A stretch of DNA of 33,242 nt from Dehalococcoidia bacterium (GCA_009377665.1 WHTO01000002.1:1-33242); one strand, 5' to 3'; counted from the first letter of the stretch, positions 18,356-28,223 are shown. Notes: generated from the letters alone by a model not told the origin. A program made the numbers and translations.

Positions 18356-18889
18356 ATGTCCCTAGACACGATCACGGATAACTGGCAACGACTGGTCGCT
18401 GTTGGCGTCGGCTACGCCCTCCTCATCTGGTTGGCGATGGCCGTCTGGGCGCTGCGCGATATCCGCGATCGCACCCGCGATCCGGTCGCCCAGGTCCTCT
18501 CGGTCCTCCTCGTCCTTGTTTTCAACTTTCCCGGGCTTCTGATCTACCTCATAGTTCGCCCACGCGAGACCCTCGCCGAGGTCTACGAACGCTCGCTGGA
18601 GGAGGAGGCCCTGCTCCAGGAGCTCGAGGATCAGCGCGCCTGTCCCAGCTGCAAGCGGCGGGTACAGGAAGAGTTCATCGTCTGCCCGTACTGCGAGTTC
18701 CAGCTCAAAGAGTCCTGCGCCAATTGCGAGAAACCGCTGAGCCACAACTGGGCCGCGTGCCCTTACTGCGGCCGGTCGCGGCGCGCCGGGGCAGGCGAAC
18801 GCAGGCCACGAGCAGCCCGGTCTTCGGCGGCGCCCGTTTCCCCTGCCACCACCGCCCCGCTGGTCGAGATGCAGCGCGAAGCGCACTAG
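18356..18889 (+). CDS. Membrane protein with double zinc-ribbon domain
   Basis: MSLDTITDNWQRLVAVGVGYALLIWLAMAVWALRDI; CPSCKRRVQEEFIVCPYCEFQLKESCANCEKPLSHNWAACPYCGR. Confidence 0.85.
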   Translation: MSLDTITDNWQRLVAVGVGYALLIWLAMAVWALRDIRDRTRDPVAQVLSVLLVLVFNFPGLLIYLIVRPRETLAEVYERSLEEEALLQELEDQRACPSCKRRVQEEFIVCPYCEFQLKESCANCEKPLSHNWAACPYCGRSRRAGAGERRPRAARSSAAPVSPATTAPLVEMQREAH

Positions 18890-18966
18890 CCCTCGCACGC
18901 CCACACGCCCGTCCCAGGACCTGGTCCCACTCCCCGTACCTCTTGCAATCAGCCGCGGACTGCGCT

Positions 18967-19803
18967 TCAGCGCAGCAGGGCTTCCGGGTCGATGTGGGCC
19001 ATGATGCTCGCCGCCCGTTCAACCTGCTTCAGGCTGCGCGGCGGGCCGGGGGCAAAGGTGGTCTCGATGCGCTGGACCGTCGGGAAGGTCGTCTCCCGCG
19101 TGATTGCCAGCGGTGTGGAAGCGGCCGCCGCTCGCTCCGCGACGTAGCCGAGCGGCTCGTCGCCTCCGGTGATAACCAGGAGCGTGGTATTGCCGGCGAG
19201 AGCCGACAGCGCGAGCTCGGGCTTGTCGTCGCGGCAGACGACGACGGCGTGGTCGGCGCCTCCGAAGTAAAGGCGGCCCGTGTCGTGCGCGATGGGAGCG
19301 ATCAGGAGGTCCTCACAGAGAGCCTCCTGCTTCCCGTCAATGAACCGCACCGTCGTCTCCGCCGGCAGAGCCGCCAGCACCCGGCTGACCGTCGGCGCCA
19401 TCAGCAACCTGTCGCCGCGGAAACCGGAAACGTCGATCTCCCCGGCGAACCGCTCGGGAGCGATCGGGAGATGGGCCGCCGCACTCCCCGCCACGACGAC
19501 GACCGCGTCGAGCTTCTCGACCGTCTCGCCGATGGCATCATCGGCGGGCACATCCGCCACGATGACGGCCGAGCCCAGGTCGCCCAGCATGGATGCCGCC
19601 TGCGAAAGGCCCAAAGGATTGACGCCAATGCCGTACGGCAATCCGCCGTAGAAAGCGGCGGTTCGCGCCGTTCCCGGGTCGTTCGCGGAGCCCATCGTCA
19701 GCAGCAACGCCTCCCTGCCCACGAGGTGTAAGCGGTGGGCGATGGCTGCCGCGAGCGTCGTGCGCTCGATGTCGGGCCCGGTAACAACAATCGAACGGGG
19801 CAT
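18967..19803 (-). CDS. BioD-like/DRTGG-domain protein with degenerate P-loop
   Basis: SIVVTGPDIERTTLAAAIAHRL at the P-loop position; PIAHDTGRLYFGGADHAVVVCRDDKPELALSALAGNTTLLVITGGDEP..STPLAITRETTFPTVQRIE resembles DRTGG. Confidence 0.65.
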   Translation of the reverse strand: MPRSIVVTGPDIERTTLAAAIAHRLHLVGREALLLTMGSANDPGTARTAAFYGGLPYGIGVNPLGLSQAASMLGDLGSAVIVADVPADDAIGETVEKLDAVVVVAGSAAAHLPIAPERFAGEIDVSGFRGDRLLMAPTVSRVLAALPAETTVRFIDGKQEALCEDLLIAPIAHDTGRLYFGGADHAVVVCRDDKPELALSALAGNTTLLVITGGDEPLGYVAERAAAASTPLAITRETTFPTVQRIETTFAPGPPRSLKQVERAASIMAHIDPEALLR

Positions 19804-19882
19804 CGACTGGAATTATATCCGGCGTTCTCGGGGAGGGCAGGCAGGTTCTTCCTGCCGGAGCCGTTTGCTAGGCTTGTCGGGT

Positions 19883-19958
19883 GCCGAGGTAGCTCAGTCG
19901 GTAGAGCACGCGGCTGAAAACTGCGGTGTCGGCAGTTCGATTCTGCCCCTCGGCACCA
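19883..19958 (+). tRNA. tRNA-Phe (anticodon GAA), with encoded CCA
   Basis: GCCGAGGTAGCTCAGTCGGTAGAGCACGCGGCTGAAAACTGCGGTGTCGGCAGTTCGATTCTGCCCCTCGGCACCA; anticodon loop CTGAAAA. Confidence 0.96.
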
Positions 19959-19968
19959 CTTCCCTTCT

Positions 19969-20727
19969 TCAGCCCTCAGCCGCCCGCCGCTCTCCGGCGG
20001 GCGCAGGCGCCCGCTGGGCACGGCGGTCGAGGACGTATCCGAAGCCGCGTACCGTCCTGATCGCTGGTGATACCAGCCCGACTTCCTGCAGCTTATTACG
20101 CAGGCGGCTGATCAGGACCTTCACCGGCTCGCGCGACACCTCGTCGGGAAGGGCGACGCCCTGCATCGCGTAGTACAGGTCGGGGTGGGATACTACCCGT
20201 CCCGGGTTCGCGGCGAGGTGCGCGAGCACCTTGAATTCACCAGGCGTCAGCCGAAGCTGCTGATTTGCGGCCGTCGCTTCTCTCCGCGTCACATCCAGCT
20301 CCAGTGAGCCCACTTTGATCTGGTCGGCCTCCTGTGGGCGCGACCGGCGCAGCAGCGCGCGCAACTGCGCGGTGACGTGCGCGGGTCGGGCGCCGGCGGC
20401 AATGTGGACGTCGGCGCCCTCCTCGAGGGCGGCTATCGCCGGGCCCACCCCGTCGCCGCCGCAGGCGAGGACAATCGCGTCGGGGCTGGTACTACGGAAA
20501 CGCTGGATCACCTCGAGGCCGCGCTCCGTGTCGCTGGACAGGTCCACGACGAGAACGCGCAGGCCTTTGAGGGAATCCCCTTCGGGCTGCTGGACCTCGC
20601 GGAGGCGCAGCTGCAAAGGCTCAAGCGCTCTCTCCAGGACCTTTCGGGTTTCGTCGCCGACGGCAAAGACCGCCGCTTCCCCAACCATTACCTGCAAGTA
20701 TGGTGTCAGTTTTTGACTTCTCGCCAC
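19969..20727 (-). CDS. OmpR-type winged-helix DNA-binding protein with degenerate receiver domain
   Basis: C-terminal LRLTPGEFKVLAHLAANPGRVVSHPDLYYAMQG..VLISRLRNKLQEVG..IRTVRGFGYVLD is Trans_reg_C-like; N-terminus is receiver-like but lacks several conserved residues. Confidence 0.82.
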   Translation of the reverse strand: MARSQKLTPYLQVMVGEAAVFAVGDETRKVLERALEPLQLRLREVQQPEGDSLKGLRVLVVDLSSDTERGLEVIQRFRSTSPDAIVLACGGDGVGPAIAALEEGADVHIAAGARPAHVTAQLRALLRRSRPQEADQIKVGSLELDVTRREATAANQQLRLTPGEFKVLAHLAANPGRVVSHPDLYYAMQGVALPDEVSREPVKVLISRLRNKLQEVGLVSPAIRTVRGFGYVLDRRAQRAPAPAGERRAAEG

Positions 20728-20751
20728 TAGAGCCGCGTCACGAGCGCGCGC

Positions 20752-23700
20752 TCAGCTCCCTGGTTCAACGGCGAGCGCCTGCCCCGGAGCCCGTGTGAGC
20801 AACTCTCTTCCGCCGTCGGCCAGGCCAGGTCCTGCCAGCGAAACGCCGACCCCAGGACGCGCAAAGTGGAAGAGGAACTCGGCGATTGGCAGGCCTGTCA
20901 CCTGTTCGCAGGCCAGCGCGTAGACCATCGCCTGCGGCGCGTAGCGCTGGGCTCGCGCCTCAGTATCGGCGGCAGCGACGTTGTCTGACTTGACGTCGAC
21001 GAGGACCAGTCCGGCGTCCTCGCGAAAGAGGAGGTCCATCGCGCCTTCGACGAGGCCGCCGTCGAACGGAAAGGCAAACGGCACCTCACGCCACACCTGC
21101 GCCGAGCGCAGCGCCCTCTCCATCAAGGGGGAACGCAGCGTCGAGCGCAGCATCGCCGAGAGCTCCGGCCGGCGATCCTCGACCTCGTAGTCCGCGGCCA
21201 CGGCCTCAACCAGGGCGTCGAGCCCCCGGTCGTCCCAGTGGCGCAGGTCTACCCGCTCCAACGCCGCGTGAAGCGCGCTGCCGAGGCGAATCGCCGACGA
21301 CGCCGGGGTCCGCGACAGGGGTTCGGCCCCGCCGTCGAACCTGACAAGGCTGGTTGCCGTCCAGATGGAGCGATGGGGCATGGCCGTTAGCAGCTCCGCG
21401 CGCCGCTGCTCCCAGGCGGCCCTTCCGGCCACGAGCCGCGCCGCCGCGTCCGCGTCGCTGGGTATCGGAGCCACGGCCGGCGGCTGGACTTGCTGGAGCC
21501 CGGATCTGTCGATGCCCGGCACGTCGTCGAGTCCCTTCCCCAGGTACCCGAGCCAGCAGCGCTCTACCTTCCCGCTGCGGAAGGCGCCGACCACCAGGTG
21601 GTCGCGGGCCCGGGTAGCCGCCACGTAGAGTTGCCTGACGCGCTCGGCATCGTCGCGCGCCTCCTCGTGCGGGGCGATCTCCGCGAACCGCGGCGTCGCG
21701 AACTCGGCTTTTCCCGAACTCCCCCGCCGCACGTGCAGCTCCTTGCCGACACGATCGGCGTACTCGCGGCTCGGGTTGTTGAGCGACCCTCCCAGGTTGG
21801 CAAGGATCACGATGGGAAACTCCAGGCCCTTCGCCGCGTGAATCGTATACAGGTTCACCTCCGTACCGGGGCTGTTGGGCACGTGCGCCGGGGCGTCGCC
21901 CTCGCGCGCGGCGCCGTCCCGGTTGGTTCGCAGCCAGCGCGTGAACCGATGCAGCGTCGCCGCGGTTTGCGCCTCGTACTGGCGCGACATCTGCGCGAGT
22001 TTTCGCAGGTTGGCCACGGCCTGCCTGCCCTGCCGGCGCAGCGTGTGCAGCTCGGTCAACCGCGATTCGCGCAGCGCCTCCTCCACCAGCGCCGACAGGC
22101 GCATGTCGTTACGCACCTGGTGCAGTCGCGCCAGGACCCGGTAGGCGTCCGTGATCGACGTGGGTGCTTCGGCGGGGGTGACGGCGGTGTAGTCGAAGGA
22201 GCCGCCCGCCACGCGGTGCGCCAGCAGATCCTCGTCGCTGACGCCGAAGACGTGCCGCAGAGTGGCTGCGACCGTGATCGAGTCCAGGGGGTTGTCGATG
22301 GCCAGGAGGAGCGCGATCGCGTCCTTTATCTCCTGGCGAACGTAGAAGAACGACCCACCCTCGTGACGATAGGTCAGTCCCTGGTCCCTGAAGACGGCCT
22401 CGTAGATGTGGAGCCCGGTCCGAGTCGGCATCAGGATCGCGATGTCGCTCGCCCGCGCCGGCCTGGTCTCCCGGTCGTCGGGGTCCTGCACCTGCCAGTT
22501 GCCTACGATCTTCTGCTGGATCAAAGCGGCGATGTGCTCCGCTTCCTGGCGCCTCATGCCATCGGCCCTCTCCTCCTTGTCGGGCGTGGTTGTGGGACGA
22601 AGCGCGGTCACCCCATCACCCTCGCCCCCGAGGGCAATGTCGCGGGTCTCGGAAGCAATGAGCGGAATGTAGTCGGCCTGCACCCCGGGCGCGCCGGTCA
22701 TCTGGGCTGCAAACGTCCCGTTCGCCCAGTCCACGATCCCTGGGCGGCAGCGAAAGTTCTGGCTGATCAGCAGCCGCCTGCCGCCGCGCTCGATTATCTG
22801 CCGCGCGTTCTCGTAAATGGCGATGTCCGCCCGGCGGAACCGATAGATGGACTGCTTGGGATCGCCGACTACGAACAGCTTGTCCGTCGCCAGCTCGACC
22901 TCGGTCCAGTCCGCCGCCGGCGTGCTTCCCTCTCGCTCGGCCAGGAAGAAGACGATCTCGACCTGCAGCGGGTCCGTATCCTGGAACTCGTCGACCAGGA
23001 TGTGCTTGAACCGCCGCTGAAAGTACCGCCGCACCTCGACACGCTCCTTCAGCAGCCGGCGCGCGAGCACGAGCAGGTCGTCGAAGTCCAGCTTCCCGGA
23101 ATCCCGGCGTCGTTTCTCGTACCAGGAAGGAAAGCCCTCCAACCACTGCATGAGCAGGACGAGGGCACCCGAGCAAAGTTCATTGCGGACGCGGTCGCGG
23201 GCCACCGTCAGCTCGCCGAAGACCTCCTTCTGGCGGGCGCAGTAGTCGGCTTCCCATTTCAGCTTGTTGCCCTTGTTTTTGAGGACGTCGCGATGGCCCG
23301 CGACTATGCGTTGCGCCTGCTCCCTGTCCGCCATCTGCAATCGCAGCAGGTAATCGGCGGCCTCGTCGATCTGGCGATAACCGAGGTCGCCGTGGTCGCG
23401 GCAGTGCGCCTGCATCTCCTGGAGCCGTGCCACGCCACCCGCCAGCTCCTGCCTGTAGGCATCAATGTCGGGCCGCGGCACGGGGGAATGGTTCAGTGGC
23501 AGCAGGTCACGCTGTTCGTTGATTCTCGCCGCCAGGTTCTTGATCCCGGAGAAGGGAAAGCCGAGCAGCAGCGCCCGCTCGACGGCCGTCGAGTCAGCCT
23601 CGAGCGCCGTCGCGAACCACTCCTCCCACGCCGCCTCGAAGTCCACCTTCATCGCCAGCTCGTCGAGGAGTTCGAACCGCGGGTCGATGCGCGCCTCGAC

Positions 23701-24084
23701 GGGTCTTTCCCTGAGTAGCGACTGGGCGAAGGCGTGGATCGTCTCAACGTGGGCGCGGTCGAGGTCGACCAGCGCCTCCTCGACCCGGCGCCGCTCGTCC
23801 TCGCTCCCTCCAGCGGCGAGCGCCTCCTCTAACCGGGCGCGGATGCGCACCCGCAACTCGGCAGCAGCAGCCTCCGTGAACGTTATGGCGACAATCTCGG
23901 TGATCCTGGCCTCGCCGCGGCTGACGATTGCCACCACCCGGTCGACCATCAGGCTCGTCTTACCGGTCCCGGCGGCCGCCTCGACGCAGACCGGCGTCGA
24001 GAACTCTCCGATGGCCAGGTCGCGCTCGCGCTGGTCCGCGGGCCTGCCCGGCTCAGGCCAGAGGCTCGACTGGAGGGCGCTCAA
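20752..24084 (-). CDS. addA: AddA-like UvrD-family helicase/exonuclease; TTG start at 24084 overlapping the addB-like stop proposed
   Basis: Walker A VEAAAGTGKTSLMVDR; VDEFQDTDPLQVEIVFFLAE; FVVGDPKQSIYRFRRADIAIY; NLYTIHAAKGLEFPIVILANLGG; C-terminal PD-(D/E)xK EGAMDLLFREDAGLVLVDVKSD. The ORF track runs to 24168. Confidence 0.88.
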   Translation of the reverse strand: MSALQSSLWPEPGRPADQRERDLAIGEFSTPVCVEAAAGTGKTSLMVDRVVAIVSRGEARITEIVAITFTEAAAAELRVRIRARLEEALAAGGSEDERRRVEEALVDLDRAHVETIHAFAQSLLRERPVEARIDPRFELLDELAMKVDFEAAWEEWFATALEADSTAVERALLLGFPFSGIKNLAARINEQRDLLPLNHSPVPRPDIDAYRQELAGGVARLQEMQAHCRDHGDLGYRQIDEAADYLLRLQMADREQAQRIVAGHRDVLKNKGNKLKWEADYCARQKEVFGELTVARDRVRNELCSGALVLLMQWLEGFPSWYEKRRRDSGKLDFDDLLVLARRLLKERVEVRRYFQRRFKHILVDEFQDTDPLQVEIVFFLAEREGSTPAADWTEVELATDKLFVVGDPKQSIYRFRRADIAIYENARQIIERGGRRLLISQNFRCRPGIVDWANGTFAAQMTGAPGVQADYIPLIASETRDIALGGEGDGVTALRPTTTPDKEERADGMRRQEAEHIAALIQQKIVGNWQVQDPDDRETRPARASDIAILMPTRTGLHIYEAVFRDQGLTYRHEGGSFFYVRQEIKDAIALLLAIDNPLDSITVAATLRHVFGVSDEDLLAHRVAGGSFDYTAVTPAEAPTSITDAYRVLARLHQVRNDMRLSALVEEALRESRLTELHTLRRQGRQAVANLRKLAQMSRQYEAQTAATLHRFTRWLRTNRDGAAREGDAPAHVPNSPGTEVNLYTIHAAKGLEFPIVILANLGGSLNNPSREYADRVGKELHVRRGSSGKAEFATPRFAEIAPHEEARDDAERVRQLYVAATRARDHLVVGAFRSGKVERCWLGYLGKGLDDVPGIDRSGLQQVQPPAVAPIPSDADAAARLVAGRAAWEQRRAELLTAMPHRSIWTATSLVRFDGGAEPLSRTPASSAIRLGSALHAALERVDLRHWDDRGLDALVEAVAADYEVEDRRPELSAMLRSTLRSPLMERALRSAQVWREVPFAFPFDGGLVEGAMDLLFREDAGLVLVDVKSDNVAAADTEARAQRYAPQAMVYALACEQVTGLPIAEFLFHFARPGVGVSLAGPGLADGGRELLTRAPGQALAVEPGS

Positions 24085-27000
24085 TCGATGCCTCTCATCT
24101 CGTCGATTGCCAGCCGCCCCGACCCCGCGCTCTTGCGCTCCTCGTCGGTAGCCACGCTGACGGCGCAAGCGTGCTTGAAATCGCAGAACTGGCAGTTATC
24201 GCCGCGCTTGTTTCGCGGTGTCCCTGTTCGAGGCACGAAGACCCCGCTCCTGGCCGACCGTGCGAGAAGGTCTATGATCCGGTCGAAGTCGTGCCTGCGG
24301 GCGCCCAGCGAAGCGCCCGAAAGCGTCACCACATTGGTCTTGGCCTCGCGATTGATGTGGCGATAGCTGGCGTCGACATCCTCCTCCGAGATGCCGAGCG
24401 CGTTCGCGGTCGCTATCAGGTAGACGGGGAGCTGCACCTGGCGGCCGCCCTCGAACGAGGCGTCTGGGCCTTTCGTTGTGGCTGTCGTGCGCCCCGACTT
24501 GTAATCGATTACACGGGCGGCGTCGGGGCTGCGGTCGATGCGGTCGATTCGACCCTGGATTCGAAAGATGACCCCTTCCTCCGTCTCAAGCAGCAACGGA
24601 TCCTGCCGCGAGCCAAAGGGATACTCCAGCGCATATGGGACGAAACGCTCCCCCGCGTCCGCCAGCTCCTCCTCCAGGAATCGCTCCAGGTCCTCCAGCA
24701 AGATCCTCTGGTTCGCCTTCCAACCGACGAACACGCCCGTCACGCCCTGCCTCTCGGCCGCCTCGAACTCGATGCGCGCCGCTTCGTGCAGCAGGTCCCC
24801 ATACTCGGCGCGGCGGTCGCGATCGAGCGGGAGCATCTTCAGTTCGATGAGGTTCTCGAAGAACCGCTGCAGGATGGCGTGGACGATGTTGCCTCGGTCC
24901 AGCGGAGAGAGCTCGGTGATCAGCTCCGGATCGTCGATCTCCTCAAGGCCCAGCAGGTGGCGCATGAAGAAGCGCTGGGGGCAGGTGGCGTAAGCTTCCA
25001 GAGCGGACGCTGACAACACCGCCCGGTCGAAGTGACTGGTGAGCGCTGGCACAACCGACGAGCCGGCAAGATTGCCGTCGTAGACCGTCAGCGCCGCGCT
25101 GGCGCGCGCCGCGTATCCCGCCTTCATGCGCCCGAAATGGGCGCTGACCTGTGATAGGTAGGCGACCGCGTCCTGGCGCGGCGCCGTGCGGGCGACCCGG
25201 ATGTCGTACTCGGCGACCGTCAACGCGTCGTCGTCAGGCACCAGCGGGTCCGGCTCACCCGGGGGTATCCCGCCGCTCTCCAGGCCAACTGACGACCGCT
25301 TGAGCGCCAGGTAGAACGCCGACGGATGCCGCGTCCGCGGCTTGTTCTCATCGAAGAGCGGGTAAGAGGCATAGAGCCTGCCGGCAGAACCAACAAGGTT
25401 GGAGAACAGCAGCCTCTCCTCCTCCAGGCCCAGCGCGGCGCGCGGGAGCCAGCGCTCCGTCGGCCTTGCCGACAATCGAGCGCGCTCGCCCTCGAGCAGC
25501 AGCGAGTCCTGGCGCTGCGGCGCCGGGAAGCTGCGCTCGGCCAGGCCGATGACGAACACGTGCTCGAACGCCGCCCCGCGCATGCTCCTGGGCTGCCCGA
25601 CAAAGATGTGGCCTCCCCCGAGGTGGCCGCGCTGGACGGCGAGGTCCTCGAGATACAGCCGCACCGTCTCGCTGAAGCGTTCAAACGCCAGCGGCGAGGC
25701 AATCGCGTCCAGGCGAGCCACGTGCTCCAGCGCCCGCTGGCAGGCCTCGTAACCATCGGCATGATCGAGGTAGCGGTCGGCCACCGCGATGACAGCCGCC
25801 ACGTGTTCGCTGTAGGTGCGGTCGTCGGCGAGCACGCCCAGGTCGCCGACGAAACGTTCGATGAAGGCTCGCAGCCTGCTTGCGTCTTCCACCTGGCGCT
25901 CCAGGGCTTCGCGGGAACTCTCATCAGCCCGCTCGAGCCGCCGCTTCACCTGCCGCTCGTATGCCTCTAGCCGCTCCTGCCACTGCTCCTGGCCGGCGAT
26001 GATGGCGGCGCGGCGCGTCAGCCACTCCCAGGTCTCGGGGCGGCCGCCCGCCAGCGATTCCAACGTCAACGGCGCATAGGTCGCGAACTCGACGATGTCG
26101 CTGCGCCTCAGGCCGGAGGCAACCAGCCCCAGCATCAAGAGCAGCGAGCGGCCCCAGCGCGTTTCCGCCGCCCGATCGCCATCGGCCTGGAAGAAACGCA
26201 GGCCGGCGGTCGAGAGCGCCTCGCCCAGCAGGCGCCCGTAGGGGTCCGCGCTGCGATAGACGATGGCAATGTCGTCGCAGCTGACGCCATCGCGAAGCAG
26301 CCCCAGCACACGACGGACCACGTGTTGGACCTCGCCGATTTCGTCGGGCGCCTCCACCAGCTCGATCGGTGCACCCGCCACCGGGTTGCGGGGCTCAACG
26401 AACAGCGACGCCGCGACCGTCTCCAGGGGCGTGCTGCCGCCGGCGAGCGCGTCGCGTTCGAAGCCATGACGGGCGAGCGACCCCAGCACGTGGGCGTTGT
26501 ACGATGAGCGACCGCACGCCTCGTCGGCCAACAGCGCCGTGACGTCCAACGTCGTCGCCAGCCGCGCCAGGGCCCCGGCCTGGAGCTCGGTGAAGTCGTG
26601 AAAGCCGTAGGCCACCATCCTGTCCGAGCCCAACCGGTCGGCCGCCTGCTCCGCCGAGTCGAGGGCGTTGCGAAACAGCTGCCGCACCGTCTGGTGGACC
26701 GCCTCGATCCGCTGTCCGGCCGCCTCGGCGACGGTGGCCAGGCTGAGGATGCGCTCGGCATCATATGGGCCGGCGGCATCCGTCCGGCGCACTCGCTCCG
26801 CAAGCGCCCGGAGGTCATCCGCGCTGACACCCGCGTTGGCAAGGTCGTCGATAACAGCCAGGAGCGCGCTGTGCAGGCCGGCATGGTCTGCCACTGCCTC
26901 GAAGTACCCTGGATGCTCCGCCAGCGTTTCCCTGATCGCCGCGAGCCACTCCAGCTCACCGGCCAGCGGACCGCTGCCGCCCATGGCCGTCAACTTGCGC

Positions 27001-27206
27001 AGCAACTCGACGAACGTCAGCAGGCGGACGTTGACGACCCCCTCGGACGCCAGCGCCAGCCGCCGCTGCAGGAGCAGGGCGACGAGGTAGCTGGGCACCA
27101 CGATGTTGACGGGGCCAAGCGGGTCAACAGCCCGCTGGCCGGCGATCTCCCGCTTCAACCAGTCGTCCAGCGCCGCGCGCGGGCCCGTGATGACGCGAGC
27201 GCTCAA
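24081..27206 (-). CDS. addB: AddB-like inactivated helicase/PD-(D/E)xK nuclease with Fe-S-type cysteines
   Basis: ALEAYATCPQRFFMRHLLGLEE; RIQGRIDRIDRSPDAARVIDYKSGRT; terminal CQFCDFKHAC; N-terminal Walker A absent (ITGPRAALDDWL). Confidence 0.85.
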   Translation of the reverse strand: MSARVITGPRAALDDWLKREIAGQRAVDPLGPVNIVVPSYLVALLLQRRLALASEGVVNVRLLTFVELLRKLTAMGGSGPLAGELEWLAAIRETLAEHPGYFEAVADHAGLHSALLAVIDDLANAGVSADDLRALAERVRRTDAAGPYDAERILSLATVAEAAGQRIEAVHQTVRQLFRNALDSAEQAADRLGSDRMVAYGFHDFTELQAGALARLATTLDVTALLADEACGRSSYNAHVLGSLARHGFERDALAGGSTPLETVAASLFVEPRNPVAGAPIELVEAPDEIGEVQHVVRRVLGLLRDGVSCDDIAIVYRSADPYGRLLGEALSTAGLRFFQADGDRAAETRWGRSLLLMLGLVASGLRRSDIVEFATYAPLTLESLAGGRPETWEWLTRRAAIIAGQEQWQERLEAYERQVKRRLERADESSREALERQVEDASRLRAFIERFVGDLGVLADDRTYSEHVAAVIAVADRYLDHADGYEACQRALEHVARLDAIASPLAFERFSETVRLYLEDLAVQRGHLGGGHIFVGQPRSMRGAAFEHVFVIGLAERSFPAPQRQDSLLLEGERARLSARPTERWLPRAALGLEEERLLFSNLVGSAGRLYASYPLFDENKPRTRHPSAFYLALKRSSVGLESGGIPPGEPDPLVPDDDALTVAEYDIRVARTAPRQDAVAYLSQVSAHFGRMKAGYAARASAALTVYDGNLAGSSVVPALTSHFDRAVLSASALEAYATCPQRFFMRHLLGLEEIDDPELITELSPLDRGNIVHAILQRFFENLIELKMLPLDRDRRAEYGDLLHEAARIEFEAAERQGVTGVFVGWKANQRILLEDLERFLEEELADAGERFVPYALEYPFGSRQDPLLLETEEGVIFRIQGRIDRIDRSPDAARVIDYKSGRTTATTKGPDASFEGGRQVQLPVYLIATANALGISEEDVDASYRHINREAKTNVVTLSGASLGARRHDFDRIIDLLARSARSGVFVPRTGTPRNKRGDNCQFCDFKHACAVSVATDEERKSAGSGRLAIDEMRGID

Positions 27207-28219
27207 CTGTACATGCTCAGCGCCCGCCCGGCGTCGGCGGCAAACTGGTCTCGCAGCTCAGCCGGCATCAGCACCTCTACCTCTGGCCCCCAGCTCCGGA
27301 TCCACGAAGCCACCTCCACCGTGTCGCTCACCGTCAACCTGACGAGGTACGAGCCGTCGGGCTGCCTCTCGATCACCTGGCTGGGGTGCCACTGCGCCTC
27401 GAGCAGGCGCTCGGCCACGGCACGCGAGAAGCGCAGGATCACGTCCTTCTTCTCGCCGCCGATCCAGACGCCCCAGGCCGGGCCCAGGACCGATTCGATG
27501 CTGAAGTCGTCGGGCATCTCGAACGAGTAGGCGAGGAGCCGGGCCTCGTGCGCGCGCTCGATCTTGAAGACCCTGATCGACTTGTGCGTGTGCGAGAACC
27601 CGATCACATACGTCGAGAAGCCCGTCCCCGGCTCGATGAAATAAGGCTCCAAATCGACCTGCGACTCGTTGCCCCGCGCCGACCGATACGAGAAGCTCAC
27701 GCGGCGCGCCCGCGCCCAACCCTGCGTTAACACCCGCATGGTCTCCGAGAATGCCGGATTTGCCGCCCTGTCCGCAAGCGTCGTCACCGCCTCGGCGACC
27801 CTCCGCGCCATCGGCGCCGGCAGGATCTCGCCCAGCTTGCTCAGGCTCGTCAGCACGTCGGGGTCCTGTTCGTCCGTGTAGCGGGTGTACAGGCGCAGGG
27901 CCAGGTAGAGCGCCCGCGCCTCATCAACCGAGAGTCCGAGGGGCGCCAGGCGGGCGCTGCGGTCGACGCTGTAGCGGCCACCCTGGGCCAGCACCGGCAC
28001 GCCGAGCTCCGACTCGAGCACCGCCAGGTCGCGCTGGATCGTGCGCTGCCCGACGCCCAGCATCCTCGCCAGTTCGCTCGTCGAATAGCCACGAGGCGAA
28101 CGGTACAGTATTTCGTTGAGCCTTTGCAGGCGGGCGGCGCGGCGCGCAGGTTCGGCAACCATCGAGTACTCCTCAGCTTTTCCCGTCAGTGATGCCATGA
28201 TGCCTGAACCGCGCGTCAA
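27203..28219 (-). CDS. HTH (DeoR/HTH_11)-WYL domain transcriptional regulator
   Basis: LNEILYRSPRGYSTSELARMLGVGQRTIQRDLAVLESELGVPVLAQGGRYSVD; WYL-like FIEPGTGFSTYVIGFSHTHKSIRVFKIERA; C-terminal WCX-like DVILRFSRAVAERLLEAQWHPSQVIERQPDGSYLVRLTV. Likely start is internal (MVAEPARR). Confidence 0.88.
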   Translation of the reverse strand: MTRGSGIMASLTGKAEEYSMVAEPARRAARLQRLNEILYRSPRGYSTSELARMLGVGQRTIQRDLAVLESELGVPVLAQGGRYSVDRSARLAPLGLSVDEARALYLALRLYTRYTDEQDPDVLTSLSKLGEILPAPMARRVAEAVTTLADRAANPAFSETMRVLTQGWARARRVSFSYRSARGNESQVDLEPYFIEPGTGFSTYVIGFSHTHKSIRVFKIERAHEARLLAYSFEMPDDFSIESVLGPAWGVWIGGEKKDVILRFSRAVAERLLEAQWHPSQVIERQPDGSYLVRLTVSDTVEVASWIRSWGPEVEVLMPAELRDQFAADAGRALSMYS

Positions 28220-28223
28220 TTAC

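Noticed and set aside
18889-18966. CCAGGACCTGG dyad between convergent genes as a bidirectional terminator
   Set aside because: Stem is short and there is no U-tract on either strand; too weak to call.
19832-19862. GGCAGG..CCTGCC hairpin upstream of tRNA-Phe
   Set aside because: Short stem of 6 bp in GC-rich DNA with no following T run; probably incidental.
21490-23718. 742-aa plus-strand ORF
   Set aside because: Entirely antisense to the well-supported addA-like gene; Arg/Val/Leu/Pro-rich composition with no recognisable motif, typical of antisense open frames in high-GC DNA.
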